The notes under the pieces are model-generated. The model was not told the origin of the DNA and searched no databases. It saw only the letters and a list, made by a program, of their open reading frames with translations. Positions 9,102 through 17,640 of a stretch of DNA of 64,000 nucleotides are shown here, piece after piece; position 1 is the first letter of the stretch, and each line of letters opens with the position of its first letter. Source of the stretch: Streptomyces durocortorensis (GTDB taxonomy: Bacteria > Actinomycetota > Actinomycetes > Streptomycetales > Streptomycetaceae); NCBI RefSeq assembly GCF_031760065.1, contig NZ_CP134500.1, forward strand, positions 4,774,001 to 4,838,000, read 5' to 3'. The position numbers were made by a program, and so were the translations under genes.

Positions 9102-10231
9102 ACCAGCCCCGCAAGATCATGGTCCTGGGCGCCGGAGACCTCGGCCGCCGCGTCTTCCACGAACTCGCCCACAGCACCGGCGAGCGGCACGTCCAACTGG
9201 TCGGCCGGGATGAGGAAGTGGCGCTGCGAGCCACGAACCTGACCCGCTTCTGCGCCGTACAGCGCGGCTACGCGCCCACCGTCAGCCACGCCCTGACGGA
9301 CCTGACCGACGTGGCGCGCACCGCCGAACGCATCGCGGCCTTCGCACCGGACGTCATCTTCCTCGCCGCCAGCTACCAGTCGTGGTGGGTCATCTCCACC
9401 CTGGAGGCCTCCGCCTTCCAGCGCGTGTACGCCGCCAACTACGGCCCCTGGCTGCCGATGCACCTGGTCCCGGTGATGAAGGCCATGGAAGCCGTCAAGC
9501 TCTCCGGGACCGAGGCCGTCGTCGTCAACGCGGCCTACCCCGACGCCGTGCACCCGGCGCTCACCGCGATCGGCCTCTCGCCCCACATCGGCATCGGCAA
9601 CGTCGCCAACAACGTGCCCGGCATCACCGCGGCCGCCGCCGACGAGCTCGGCCGCTCCACCGCCGACGTCGAGGTGCGGCTCGTCGCCCACCACTACGTC
9701 TCGCACCGCCTGTCGCGCCACGGCAACAGCGGCCCGGCCGCGATGGGCCTCGGCATCCGTGTCGACGGCCGCGACGTGACGGCCGAGCTCGACACCGCCG
9801 CCCTCCTCCGCAGGCTGCCCGCCCAGTACCGCCGAACCGGCGGTCTGGCCGGCCAGACCATGACGGCGGCCTCGGCGCTGAGCGTCCTGGAGCCGCTGGC
9901 CGACGGGCGGGACGCGGTCGTCCACGCGCCCGGCACGGACGGCGCGCTGGGCGGCTTCCCCGTGGCGATCGAGTCCGGAAAGTTCCGGCCGCTGCTGCCG
10001 GACGGCATGACCGACGAGGAGGCCCACGCGATCAACGTGTCGGGCCAGGCGCAGGACGGCATCCGCGAGATACGCGCGGACGGCACCGTCGTCTTCGAGC
10101 CCGCGTCGATGGCCGTCATGACCGAAGAACTGGGCTACGACTGCGCCGAGATGAAGCTGTCGGAGGCGGAGGGCCGGGCGCGGGAGATCAGCGAGCGGTT
10201 CGCGGCGTACCGGGCCAGGACGACGGGCTGA
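9098..10231 (+). CDS. Rossmann-fold NAD(P)-dependent oxidoreductase
   Basis: A 377-residue protein with an N-terminal dinucleotide-binding motif (KIMVLGAGDLGRRVFHELA, residues ~5-24) followed by a larger substrate domain. The overall pattern (GRDEE..., then VIFLAASYQSW) recalls saccharopine-, opine- or malate-type dehydrogenases, but I cannot assign it to one. A conserved-looking stretch, VGIGNVANNVPGITAAAADELG, precedes an HHYVSHRLSRHG motif that may form the active site. It is coupled to the HAD gene by an ATGA overlap and completes the ATP-grasp/HAD/dehydrogenase operon. A reductive C-N bond-forming role (imino-acid reduction) is possible given the fold, but is inference only. Confidence 0.7.
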   Translation: MNQPRKIMVLGAGDLGRRVFHELAHSTGERHVQLVGRDEEVALRATNLTRFCAVQRGYAPTVSHALTDLTDVARTAERIAAFAPDVIFLAASYQSWWVISTLEASAFQRVYAANYGPWLPMHLVPVMKAMEAVKLSGTEAVVVNAAYPDAVHPALTAIGLSPHIGIGNVANNVPGITAAAADELGRSTADVEVRLVAHHYVSHRLSRHGNSGPAAMGLGIRVDGRDVTAELDTAALLRRLPAQYRRTGGLAGQTMTAASALSVLEPLADGRDAVVHAPGTDGALGGFPVAIESGKFRPLLPDGMTDEEAHAINVSGQAQDGIREIRADGTVVFEPASMAVMTEELGYDCAEMKLSEAEGRAREISERFAAYRARTTG

Positions 10232-10291
10232 CGGTACGGACATCGCGCACCCACCCCACTGTCACCACCACAGGGAAGGCACAGGCACACA

Positions 10292-11278
10292 GTGAAACTG
10301 CTGCTGCTCGGCGGTACGGGCTTCGGGGGCCGCGCGGTCGCCGAGGCCGCACGCGACCGGGGCTGGGACGTCACCGTCCTCCACCGGGGCGAGCACCCGG
10401 CCCCACCCGGCGTACGGGTCCTGACCGGCGACCGTACACAATCCGACGGCCTCACCGCCCTCACCACCGGCGAGTGGGACGCGGTCGTCGACACCTGGTC
10501 GTCCGCCCCCACGGTCGTACGGGACGCGGCCCGGCTGCTCGCCGACCGGGCGGCCCGCTACGCGTTCGTCTCCAGCCGCTCGGTGTACGCCTGGCCCGCC
10601 CCGGCGGGCCTGGACGAGTTCGGCCCCCTGGCCGAGGGGGACCCCGACGCCGGGGCGACGGACTTCCCGGCCGACAAACGCGGTGCGGAGCTGGCCGTGC
10701 TCAGGGAGTTCGGCGAGGAGCGAACCCTGATCGTCAGGCCCGGCCTGATCCTCGGCCCGCACGAGACGCCCGGACGCCTGACCTGGTGGCTGGACCGGGT
10801 GGCCCGGGGCGGCCCGGTCCTCGCCCCCGGCCCGAGGGACACCCCGCTCCAGTACGTCGACGCCCGCGACCTCGCGACCTGGCTGCTCGACGCCCTGACC
10901 GCCGGACTGCACGGCCCCTACAACCTGGTGGGCCCCCGCGACCACAGCACGATGGGCGACCTGCTGGACGCCTGCGTACGGGCCACGGGATCCACCGCCG
11001 AACTGCGCTGGGCCACCCCGGAGGCCATCGAGGCAGCGGGTGTCGGAGGCTGGAGCGACCTCCCCATCTGGGCCCCACCGGGCAGCGACCTCCACGCGGC
11101 GATTCACGCGGGAGACGTGACCAGGGCACTGGCCACGGGCCTGCGCTGCCGCCCCCTCCAGGACACGGTCCACGACACCTGGACCTGGCGCCGCGCCCTG
11201 CCCGAGGACACGGCACCACCCCTCGCGGACGGCCTGTCCCCGGAACGGGAGAAGGAGGTGCTGGCAGGGCTCGGGTGA
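10292..11278 (+). CDS. NAD-dependent epimerase/dehydratase (extended SDR-like)
   Basis: A 328-residue protein starting at GTG 10292. It has the extended short-chain-dehydrogenase nucleotide motif LLLGGTGFGGRAV at the N terminus, the segment YAFVSSRSVYAW, a downstream DKRGAE that may supply the catalytic Lys, and PGLILGPHETPGR, typical of NAD-dependent epimerase-family proteins. The exact YxxxK spacing is not clean, so it may be an atypical reductase or a non-catalytic member. A 60-bp gap separates it from the dehydrogenase operon, so it may be independent. It ends 16 bp from the convergent msrA. The substrate is unknown. Confidence 0.8.
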   Translation: MKLLLLGGTGFGGRAVAEAARDRGWDVTVLHRGEHPAPPGVRVLTGDRTQSDGLTALTTGEWDAVVDTWSSAPTVVRDAARLLADRAARYAFVSSRSVYAWPAPAGLDEFGPLAEGDPDAGATDFPADKRGAELAVLREFGEERTLIVRPGLILGPHETPGRLTWWLDRVARGGPVLAPGPRDTPLQYVDARDLATWLLDALTAGLHGPYNLVGPRDHSTMGDLLDACVRATGSTAELRWATPEAIEAAGVGGWSDLPIWAPPGSDLHAAIHAGDVTRALATGLRCRPLQDTVHDTWTWRRALPEDTAPPLADGLSPEREKEVLAGLG

Positions 11279-11294
11279 GGGCAACCGCCGACGG

Positions 11295-11960
11295 TCAGGT
11301 GCCGGTCGGGGCGACGCCGACCGGGCAGGACACCCCCGTACCGCCGATCCCGCAGTAGCCGCCCGGGTTCTTGTCCAGATACTGCTGGTGATACGCCTCC
11401 GCAGGCCAGAACGGGCGGCCCTCGGCAGGCAGGATCTCCGTGGTGATCTCCTTGTGCCCCGAGGCAGTCAGGACCTTCTGGTACGCCTCACGGGAAGCCT
11501 CGGCGGCCGCCGCCTGCGCGGGGGAGTGGGTGTAGAGCGCCGAGCGGTACTGGGTGCCCACGTCGTTGCCCTGGCGGAAGCCCTGCGTCGGGTTGTGCGA
11601 CTCCCAGAACAGCTTCAGCAGCTCCTCGTACGTGACGACCGCCGGGTCGAAGACCACGCGGACCGCCTCCGTGTGCCCGGTCAGCCCCGAGCAGGCCTCC
11701 TCGTACGTGGGGTTCTCCGTGTAGCCGCCCTGGTAGCCGACGAGCGTCGTCCAGACGCCCTCCGTCTGCCAGAACTTCCGCTCCGCACCCCAGAAACAGC
11801 CCAGCGCGAAGTCCGCGACCTCCAGGCCCTCCGGATACGGCCCCACCAAGGGGTTGCCGAGGACCGTGTGGCGGGAGGGGACGGTGAATTCGGGCACGGG
11901 GCGGCCGCGCAGGGCCTGCTCGGGGGTGGGGAGCTCGGGGGTACGGCGGTTCAGGAACAT
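11295..11960 (-). CDS. msrA: peptide methionine sulfoxide reductase A
   Basis: A 221-residue methionine-S-sulfoxide reductase that repairs oxidised methionine in cytosolic proteins. The MsrA signature GCFWGAE (catalytic Cys55) is followed by [27 protein letters not shown] and [24 protein letters not shown]. The C-terminal [12 protein letters not shown] carries the two resolving cysteines. Start ATG at 11960 is preceded by GGAGGAG. Length and motifs are normal for the family. It appears monocistronic, with about 150 bp of non-coding sequence to the next gene. Confidence 0.97.
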   Translation of the reverse strand: MFLNRRTPELPTPEQALRGRPVPEFTVPSRHTVLGNPLVGPYPEGLEVADFALGCFWGAERKFWQTEGVWTTLVGYQGGYTENPTYEEACSGLTGHTEAVRVVFDPAVVTYEELLKLFWESHNPTQGFRQGNDVGTQYRSALYTHSPAQAAAAEASREAYQKVLTASGHKEITTEILPAEGRPFWPAEAYHQQYLDKNPGGYCGIGGTGVSCPVGVAPTGT

Positions 11961-12109
11961 GCGGATGGCTCCTCCGGGGTCGGGTTCGCTACGTACAACG
12001 CGGGAACGGCCGCCGGGATTCCGGGGCGGACGGACGCCGCCTCCGCCGCCAGGGTCCGCGCGAAGGCCCGGGTCCGTGCCGTCTCCCGGTCGCGGTGCCG
12101 CGCCAGCCC

Positions 12110-13213
12110 TCAGTGCGGCAGCGTCGCCGGGCTGCCGCCGTTCGCCTCGTAGCCCGCGACCGCCAGCGCCCGGTAGACCGTGTACTGCGCGGCCGGGTCC
12201 GGGCCCGCCGTCCACGGCAGGGCGCCCACATGGCCGTCGATGCGGACCAGCTGGTGCATCGCCTCCGACCAGCGCTCCATGTGGACCAGGAACAGCACCA
12301 GCAGGTGGCGGACGTGGGCGAGCATCGGGTCGTCCGGGCGGGCCGCGTGGACCGCGAACATCGCGCCCTCCACCGCCTTGGTCACCACCTGGCTGCGGTA
12401 GAAGCCCTGTACGAGGTTGACCTCCGGCAGGTGCTCGTACACCGCGAACAACGGCAGCGCGGCCAGCAGCGAGCCCTGCGGGGCGCGGGCGGCGGCGGCC
12501 GTGGCGAAGGCGTCGGCGTCCTCGCGGGAGCCGTGCCACTTCTCGCAGTGGAAGTGCAGGGCCGCGAGGTGCGCGCCGAAGTGCGCCGGAGCCCGGTCGA
12601 TGATCTTCGCCCAGAGCTGGTCGAACTGCTCGGGGGCGTAGCCCAGGCCCCGGGCCACCGCCAGTTCCACGATGTAGGGGACGGGGTCGCCGGGGGCGAG
12701 GAGGGCCGCCTCGCCGCAGACCGTACGGGCCTCCTCCAGGATGATCCGGAAGTCGTCGCTCCCGGCCGACGAGGAGCGCCACGCCTGCTGTACCAGGAAC
12801 TCCGCGTGCACCGCCGCGCCGCCCGCGTCCTTCGGGGACTCCGCACGCCAGGCGCGCAGCCACGCCCCGCCCTTCCCCGGCTGCTGCGCCAGCTCCAGCG
12901 AGGCCGCACCCGCGAAGGCCTGGACGCGCTGCCAGCGGACCTCGCCCTCCTTCGGCGTACCGGCGAGCAGCTGGGAGGCGGCCCGCCAGTCCTGGGTGGC
13001 CTGGACGACGTCGAGGACGTCCAGGAGGTCCTGATCGGGGCCGGGCATCCGGACGTCCAGCTCCTCCTGGCGGGCGAAGCCGTACGTGTCGGGGTCGGCG
13101 GCGTCCGGCGAACCCGGGGCGACCTGGCGGATACCGCCCCGGCGGCGCATGACCCAGGGGCCGATCACGGCGGCCAGCATGCACATCGCGAGCAGGAACA
13201 ACAGAATCTCCAT
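12110..13213 (-). CDS. conserved membrane-anchored hypothetical protein
   Basis: A 367-residue protein with one N-terminal membrane helix ([21 protein letters not shown]) and a large, probably cytoplasmic, helical domain. That domain contains repeated Leu/Ala/Trp-rich segments that may be TPR-like, such as [11 protein letters not shown] and [18 protein letters not shown]. No catalytic motif was recognised. An alternative start three codons upstream at 13222 gives MGAMEIL. It is divergent from the cystathionine gamma-synthase gene, with only ~60 bp between the starts. The function is unknown to me; confidence that it is a real gene comes from codon use and coherent protein composition. Confidence 0.75.
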   Translation of the reverse strand: MEILLFLLAMCMLAAVIGPWVMRRRGGIRQVAPGSPDAADPDTYGFARQEELDVRMPGPDQDLLDVLDVVQATQDWRAASQLLAGTPKEGEVRWQRVQAFAGAASLELAQQPGKGGAWLRAWRAESPKDAGGAAVHAEFLVQQAWRSSSAGSDDFRIILEEARTVCGEAALLAPGDPVPYIVELAVARGLGYAPEQFDQLWAKIIDRAPAHFGAHLAALHFHCEKWHGSREDADAFATAAAARAPQGSLLAALPLFAVYEHLPEVNLVQGFYRSQVVTKAVEGAMFAVHAARPDDPMLAHVRHLLVLFLVHMERWSEAMHQLVRIDGHVGALPWTAGPDPAAQYTVYRALAVAGYEANGGSPATLPH

Positions 13214-13280
13214 GGCCCCCATTGTCCCCGGAGCGGCGAGTGGGCGGTAAGGGCCCTCGTGACGAACTACGCTCGGGGCC

Positions 13281-14426
13281 ATGAGCGACCAGCACAGCTT
13301 CGAGACCCTCGCCATCCACGCGGGGAACACCGCCGACCCCCTCACCGGCGCCGTGGTTCCGCCCATCTACCAGGTGTCCACGTACAAGCAGGACGGCGTG
13401 GGCGGACTGCGCGGCGGCTACGAGTACAGCCGCAGCGCCAACCCGACCCGCACCGCCCTGGAGGAGAACCTGGCGGCCCTGGAAGGCGGCCGCCGCGGTC
13501 TCGCCTTCGCCTCCGGTCTCGCCGCCGAGGACTGCCTCCTGCGTACGCTGCTGACCCCCGGCGACCACGTGGTCATCCCCAACGACGCCTACGGCGGCAC
13601 GTTCCGGCTGTTCGCGAAGGTCGCCGCGCGGTGGGGTGTGGAGTTCTCGGTGGCCGACACCTCGGACGTGGCGGCCGTCCGGGCCGCGCTCACCCCGCGC
13701 ACCAGGGCCGTCTGGGTCGAGACCCCCTCCAACCCGCTGCTCGGCATCACCGACATCGCCGCCGTCGCCCAGGTCGCCCGGGAGGCCGGGGCCCGCCTCG
13801 TCGTCGACAACACCTTCGCCTCCCCCTACCTCCAGCAGCCGCTGTCCCTCGGCGCGGATGTCGTCGTGCACTCCACCACCAAGTACATGGGCGGCCACTC
13901 CGACGTCGTCGGCGGCGCGCTCGTCGTCAGCGACCCGGAGCTGGCCGAGGAGCTGGCGTTCCACCAGAACGCCATGGGCGCGGTCGCCGGTCCCTTCGAC
14001 GCCTGGCTCGTACTGCGCGGCATCAAGACGCTCGCCGTCCGCATGGACCGGCACACCGAGAACGCCACCAAGGTCGCCGACCTGCTGACCCGCCACCCCA
14101 AGGTCACCCAGGTCCTCTACCCGGGCCTGTCCGAGCACCCCGGCCACGAGGTCGCCGCCAAGCAGATGAAGGCGTTCGGCGGAATGGTCTCCTTCCGCGT
14201 CGCGGGCGGCGAGGAGGCGGCGGTCGAGGTCTGCAACCGGGCCAAGCTGTTCACGCTCGGTGAGTCCCTCGGTGGTGTGGAGTCGCTGGTCGAGCATCCG
14301 GGCCGGATGACGCACGCCTCCGTCGCGGGCTCCCTGCTGGAGGTCCCGGCCGACCTGGTCCGGCTCTCCGTCGGCATCGAGAACGGCGACGACCTGCTCG
14401 CCGACCTCACGCAGGCGCTGGGCTGA
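13281..14426 (+). CDS. metB: cystathionine gamma-synthase (or gamma-lyase-type) PLP enzyme
   Basis: A 381-residue Cys/Met-metabolism PLP enzyme (fold type I). Features include [59 protein letters not shown] with the PLP-binding Lys in STTKY, and the C-terminal [21 protein letters not shown] typical of the MetB/MetC group. MetB joins an activated homoserine ester with cysteine to give cystathionine; closely related lyases run the reverse transsulfuration, and sequence alone does not fully separate them. It is monocistronic, with a strong hairpin after the stop. Confidence 0.93.
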   Translation: MSDQHSFETLAIHAGNTADPLTGAVVPPIYQVSTYKQDGVGGLRGGYEYSRSANPTRTALEENLAALEGGRRGLAFASGLAAEDCLLRTLLTPGDHVVIPNDAYGGTFRLFAKVAARWGVEFSVADTSDVAAVRAALTPRTRAVWVETPSNPLLGITDIAAVAQVAREAGARLVVDNTFASPYLQQPLSLGADVVVHSTTKYMGGHSDVVGGALVVSDPELAEELAFHQNAMGAVAGPFDAWLVLRGIKTLAVRMDRHTENATKVADLLTRHPKVTQVLYPGLSEHPGHEVAAKQMKAFGGMVSFRVAGGEEAAVEVCNRAKLFTLGESLGGVESLVEHPGRMTHASVAGSLLEVPADLVRLSVGIENGDDLLADLTQALG

Positions 14427-14447
14427 TCACGCAGCACTGCGACGCAC

Positions 14448-14477
14448 CGGGCGCCCGCCCGAACCGGCGGGCGCCCG
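14448..14477. terminator. bidirectional terminator hairpin
   Basis: 12-bp perfect inverted repeat CGGGCGCCCGCC / GGCGGGCGCCCG with a 6-nt loop, midway between the convergent metB and DUF1059 genes. It could stop transcription from both sides. Confidence 0.7.
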
Positions 14478-14482
14478 CACGC

Positions 14483-14674
14483 TCAGACGCTGACCTTCTC
14501 GTCCTCCAGCATTTCCCGTATCTGACCGCGCAGTTCAGGGCTGTCCTCGTGTCCGTGGACGGACACGGCGTGTTCGCTCGCGGCCCGTACGACCTCGTCC
14601 TCCTCGCCGGAAATGGTGAGTGAGCAGTTCATCTCGCTCGGGTACTTACGGCAGTCGGCGATCTTTCTGGTCAT
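14483..14674 (-). CDS. DUF1059 small protein
   Basis: A 63-residue protein, MTRKIADCRKYPSEMNCSL..., matching the DUF1059 pattern: an early Cys, NCSLTISGEEDEV, then AVSVHGHEDSPELR. Start 14674 has the ribosome site GGGAGG just upstream. These small proteins are common in Actinobacteria and have no established function. The two Cys residues (8 and 17) might bind metal or form a disulfide, which is speculation. Confidence 0.8.
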   Translation of the reverse strand: MTRKIADCRKYPSEMNCSLTISGEEDEVVRAASEHAVSVHGHEDSPELRGQIREMLEDEKVSV

Positions 14675-14762
14675 CACGGCCTCCCAGGCTCGTACGACGA
14701 CCGACTCCTCCAGGGTAGGCCGGTCGCGGTCGGTACCCCAACGGCTCGGCACCCCGACGGCT

Positions 14763-15029
14763 TCACCAGCCCTCCAGCGGCGGCGTGACCCGCGCCGGCT
14801 CCCGCTCCCACGGCTGCTCGATCCCGGCCCACACCAGGAACACCGCGAGCGCCGCGCCCAGCAGCCACCCCGCCGTCCGGTGCACCGCCCGCCGCAGCCG
14901 CAGCCGCCGCCCGCCCCGCCGTACCGCCCGCGCCGCCAGGTCCGGCGGCAGCACCGGATACGGGCCGTCCAGCATCCGGCGGACCTGCTCGGCCCGTGAG
15001 TCCCCCCGCGGCTCCCGGCCGGCGTTCAC
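14763..15029 (-). CDS. small single-pass membrane protein downstream of sigma-like gene
   Basis: An 88-residue protein with a basic N-terminal half (RRGGRRLRLRRAVHRT), one hydrophobic helix (GWLLGAALAVFLVWAGI) and a short tail. Its start overlaps the end of the sigma-like gene by 4 bp, so the two are coupled. Small membrane proteins encoded after an ECF-type sigma gene are often anti-sigma factors, but this one is very short and lacks a zinc-binding HxxxCxxC motif, so that role is only a possibility. Confidence 0.65.
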   Translation of the reverse strand: MNAGREPRGDSRAEQVRRMLDGPYPVLPPDLAARAVRRGGRRLRLRRAVHRTAGWLLGAALAVFLVWAGIEQPWEREPARVTPPLEGW

Positions 15030-15520
15030 GGCGTCCCCCGGGGCACCGGAGCCGGCCGCGCGCTCCCGCCCCGCGAACCCGGTGAGCGCAGCGCCGCCAC
15101 CGCACGGGCGCAGACCGCGCGGACCCGGTCGGCCGGGAGTCCGAGCAGCGCCGCCGTCCGCTCCTCGTCGACCTCCTCGTACATCCGCAGCACGAGCACG
15201 AGCCGTTCGACGGGGGTGAGCCGCCCCAGCACCCCGCCGCGCGGCCGCCGGTGCCGCCGGGCCTCCCGGGCGAAGCGGAGGGCCAGCTCCCGGCGGGCCA
15301 GGTCGTAGGGGTCGCCGCCGTGCGAACGGTCCCAGTCGGCGTACGTACGGGCCAGCGCCGCGGACAGCAGCCGCCGGGCCCGTACGTTCGCGCCCGGCGG
15401 TTCGGGAGGCTCGGCGGTGAGCAGCGTCGCGGTGTGCAGCAGTCGTCCGCCCGCGCCCGCCACGAAGGCCTCGAACTCCTGGGCGCGGAGCCGGTCCCGG
15501 TGTTCGGCCCGCTCGCTCAT
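15026..15520 (-). CDS. sigma-70 region 4-like / ECF-sigma-like protein
   Basis: A 164-residue protein. The C-terminal part, LTPVERLVLVLRMYEEVDEERTAALLGLPADRVRAVCARAVAALR, looks like sigma region 4 (helix-turn-helix contacting the -35 box). The N-terminal part (EFEAFVAGAGGRLLHTATLLTA, YADWDRS) has the layout of the SigE-type ECF factors of Streptomyces, though region 2 is weakly conserved. Start 15520 has GGATGAGG upstream. It is coupled to the small membrane protein that follows. Target promoters are unknown. Confidence 0.75.
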   Translation of the reverse strand: MSERAEHRDRLRAQEFEAFVAGAGGRLLHTATLLTAEPPEPPGANVRARRLLSAALARTYADWDRSHGGDPYDLARRELALRFAREARRHRRPRGGVLGRLTPVERLVLVLRMYEEVDEERTAALLGLPADRVRAVCARAVAALRSPGSRGGSARPAPVPRGTP

Positions 15521-15595
15521 GACCTCATCCGAGCCCCGGCACACCGCCCCGGTCAAGAGCCAGGATGCCGCGGGTGCCCGGACCGGCGCCGGGCG

Positions 15596-16126
15596 TCAGT
15601 CGGACTGTGTCGACTGGTACGCGGCCTGCCGGGCCGCGAGCGAGGCGTTGAACCGGGTGAGCAGGGCGCAGAACGTGTCCCGCTCCTCGTCCGACCACCC
15701 GTCCGTGACCTGCGACATCAGCTCACGCCGGGAGGCGCGTACCTCGTTGAGGCGGGCCTGACCGCGCGGCGAGAGCTGGAGCACGACGGCCCGGCCGTCC
15801 TCCGGGTGCGAGGTGCGCTTGACCAGTCCGGTGTCGACGAGCGGCGCGACCTGCCGCGTCACCGTCGAGGAGTCGATGCCCATCCCGGCCGCCAGGGCTT
15901 TGACGCCCATCGGGCCTTCCCGGTCCAGCCGGTTCAGTAGCAGGTAGGCCGCCCGGTCCATCGAGTTGCGGACCTGGCCGACACCGCCGAGGCGGGTCTG
16001 TTCGGCGCGGCGGGCGAAGACCGCCACCTGGTGCTGGAGCGAGTCCAGCAGGTGTTCGGGGCCCGGGTGTTCGGGGACGGCGCCCCCGGAAGGAGACGCA
16101 GCAGTCGTCATGTCCTGAGGGGGCAT
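15596..16126 (-). CDS. MarR-family transcriptional regulator
   Basis: A winged-helix MarR-type repressor of ~176 residues; an alternative start at 16111 gives 171. The DNA-binding part reads AAYLLLNRLDREGPMGVKALAAGMGIDSSTVTRQVAPLVDTGLVKRTSHPEDGRAVVLQLSPRG, with the DGR wing motif characteristic of the family. MarR proteins usually sense small aromatic or oxidative ligands and control their own and adjacent genes. It is divergent from the threonine dehydratase gene, and the shared 158-bp region has several inverted repeats that could be operators. Confidence 0.92.
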   Translation of the reverse strand: MPPQDMTTAASPSGGAVPEHPGPEHLLDSLQHQVAVFARRAEQTRLGGVGQVRNSMDRAAYLLLNRLDREGPMGVKALAAGMGIDSSTVTRQVAPLVDTGLVKRTSHPEDGRAVVLQLSPRGQARLNEVRASRRELMSQVTDGWSDEERDTFCALLTRFNASLAARQAAYQSTQSD

Positions 16127-16212
16127 GGCCGGGGGCTCTCTTCATGCGGTGTCGGATGGAGTGGGGGACAGAGTACGCGGCCCCGGGGCAACGCGTACCA
16201 GTGCCGCACAAA

Positions 16213-16280
16213 CCTGCGGACAACACCGCAGGCCGCCATGAGACAAGTCTGCCGCGCACGGTCGGAGCTGCAAGACTTGC
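16213..16280. promoter_or_regulatory. inverted-repeat cluster in the marR/ilvA divergent region
   Basis: Three inverted repeats within 68 bp: CCTGCGG-N6-CCGCAGG at 16213-16232, AGACAAGTCT (4+2+4) at 16241-16250, and the perfect palindrome GCAAGACTTGC at 16270-16280, ending 4 bp before the ilvA start. The last two share the AAGTCT/AGACTT core. Candidate MarR operators. Confidence 0.45.
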
Positions 16281-16284
16281 GGGC

Positions 16285-17514
16285 ATGAGCTTCCGCGCGA
16301 CCGCCCCCCACCCGCCCCTGATCCTCGACGATGTCCGTGGCGCGCAGAAAATGCTGTCCGGGGTGGCCCGGGTGACCGCTCTGGAGGGCAGCCGGCATCT
16401 GAGCGAGCTGGTCGGCGCCCCCGTCCACCTCAAGTGCGAGAACCTCCAGCGCACCGGCTCCTTCAAACTGCGCGGTGCCTACGTCCGGATCTCCGGGCTC
16501 ACCCCGGTGGAGCGGGCGGCCGGGGTGGTCGCCGCCAGCGCCGGGAACCACGCCCAGGGCGTCGCGCTCGCCTCCTCCCTGCTCGGCGTGCGTTCCACCG
16601 TCTTCATGCCCGTCGGGGCGCCCCTGCCGAAGGTCGCGGCGACCCAGGAGTACGGGGCCGAGGTGCGGCTGCACGGCCAGGTCGTCGACGAGACGCTGGC
16701 CGCCGCCCAGGAGTACGCGGAGCGGACCGGCGCGGTCTTCATCCACCCCTTCGACCACCCGGACATCATCGCGGGCCAGGGCACCGTCGGCCTGGAGATC
16801 CTGGAGCAGTGCCCGGAGGTCCGCACCATCGTCGTCGGGCTCGGCGGCGGCGGTCTCGCCGCGGGCATCGCCGTCGCGGTGAAGGCGCTGCGCCCCGACG
16901 TCCGGATCGTCGGTGTCCAGGCCGAGGGGGCCGCCGCCTACCCGCCCTCGCTGGCCGCCGGGCACCCCGTCTCCCTCGACGACCCGGTCACCATGGCCGA
17001 CGGCATCAAGGTGGGCCGCCCCGGCGACGTACCGTTCGCGCTGATCCGGGAGCTGGTCGACGAGGTCCGCACCGTCACCGAGGACGAGCTGTCCAGCGCC
17101 CTGCTGCTCTGCCTGGAGCGGGCCAAGCTGGTCGTCGAGCCGGCCGGGGCCAGTCCGGTGGCGGCGCTGCTCAGCGACCCGAAGGCCTTCCGGGGCCCGG
17201 TGGTGGCCCTGCTGTCGGGCGGCAACGTGGACCCGCTGCTGATGCAGCGCATCCTGCGGCACGGGATGTCCGCGGCGGGCCGCTACCTGAGCCTGCGGCT
17301 GCGGCTCACCGACCGCCCGGGGGCGCTGGCCGCCCTGCTGGCCGCGCTGACGGTGGCCGACGCGAACGTGCTCGACATCGGTCACGTGCGCACCGACCCG
17401 CGTCTCGGCCTGACCGAGGTGGAGGTCGACCTCCACCTGGAGACCAAGGGGCCCCGCCACTGCGAGGAGGTCGAGGCGGCGCTGCGCGCGGAGGGGTACC
17501 GGGTCATCGGCTGA
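16285..17514 (+). CDS. ilvA: threonine ammonia-lyase (threonine dehydratase) with C-terminal ACT-like domain
   Basis: A 409-residue fold-type-II PLP enzyme deaminating threonine to 2-oxobutyrate. The PLP Lys is in RTGSFKLRGA (Lys61); the phosphate loop is VGLGGGGLAAG; ASAGNHAQGVA is the family signature. Residues ~330-409 (YLSLRLRLTDRPGALAALLAAL... VEVDLHLETKG) form a single ACT-like regulatory domain. The length suits the shorter, single-ACT threonine dehydratases rather than the two-ACT E. coli IlvA. Start 16285 is the first codon fitting the conserved N terminus. In Streptomyces such enzymes feed isoleucine and polyketide extender-unit supply. Confidence 0.93.
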   Translation: MSFRATAPHPPLILDDVRGAQKMLSGVARVTALEGSRHLSELVGAPVHLKCENLQRTGSFKLRGAYVRISGLTPVERAAGVVAASAGNHAQGVALASSLLGVRSTVFMPVGAPLPKVAATQEYGAEVRLHGQVVDETLAAAQEYAERTGAVFIHPFDHPDIIAGQGTVGLEILEQCPEVRTIVVGLGGGGLAAGIAVAVKALRPDVRIVGVQAEGAAAYPPSLAAGHPVSLDDPVTMADGIKVGRPGDVPFALIRELVDEVRTVTEDELSSALLLCLERAKLVVEPAGASPVAALLSDPKAFRGPVVALLSGGNVDPLLMQRILRHGMSAAGRYLSLRLRLTDRPGALAALLAALTVADANVLDIGHVRTDPRLGLTEVEVDLHLETKGPRHCEEVEAALRAEGYRVIG

Positions 17515-17549
17515 CCGTCCGGTTCCCGCCGGTTGGCCCGATCTCGTTG

Positions 17550-17592
17550 TTCACCGCGCGGTGAAGCCCCGCCGATCCTAGGATCGGCGGGG
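17550..17592. promoter_or_regulatory. two adjacent perfect palindromes between ilvA and the DrrAB-type exporter
   Basis: TTCACCGCGCGGTGAA (16 bp, 17550-17565) is a perfect palindrome. One base later a second begins, 26 bp at 17567-17592, with arms CCCCGCCGATCCT / AGGATCGGCGGGG. The second could be the ilvA terminator; the first looks like a TetR- or PadR-type operator for the transporter genes starting at 17641. Confidence 0.5.
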
Positions 17593-17640
17593 AAACCACG
17601 TACGGGTGCGGTCAGCCGCGAGTGACGGGGGAGCCTTTTT

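Noticed and set aside
7094..10243. A 1049-codon open frame on the minus strand.
   Set aside because: Shadow of the ATP-grasp, HAD and dehydrogenase genes; composition is that of antisense GC-rich DNA and no domains appear.
12095..14263. Long plus-strand frame of 722 codons.
   Set aside because: Antisense of the membrane protein and out-of-frame metB; Arg/Gly/Pro-rich without domain features.
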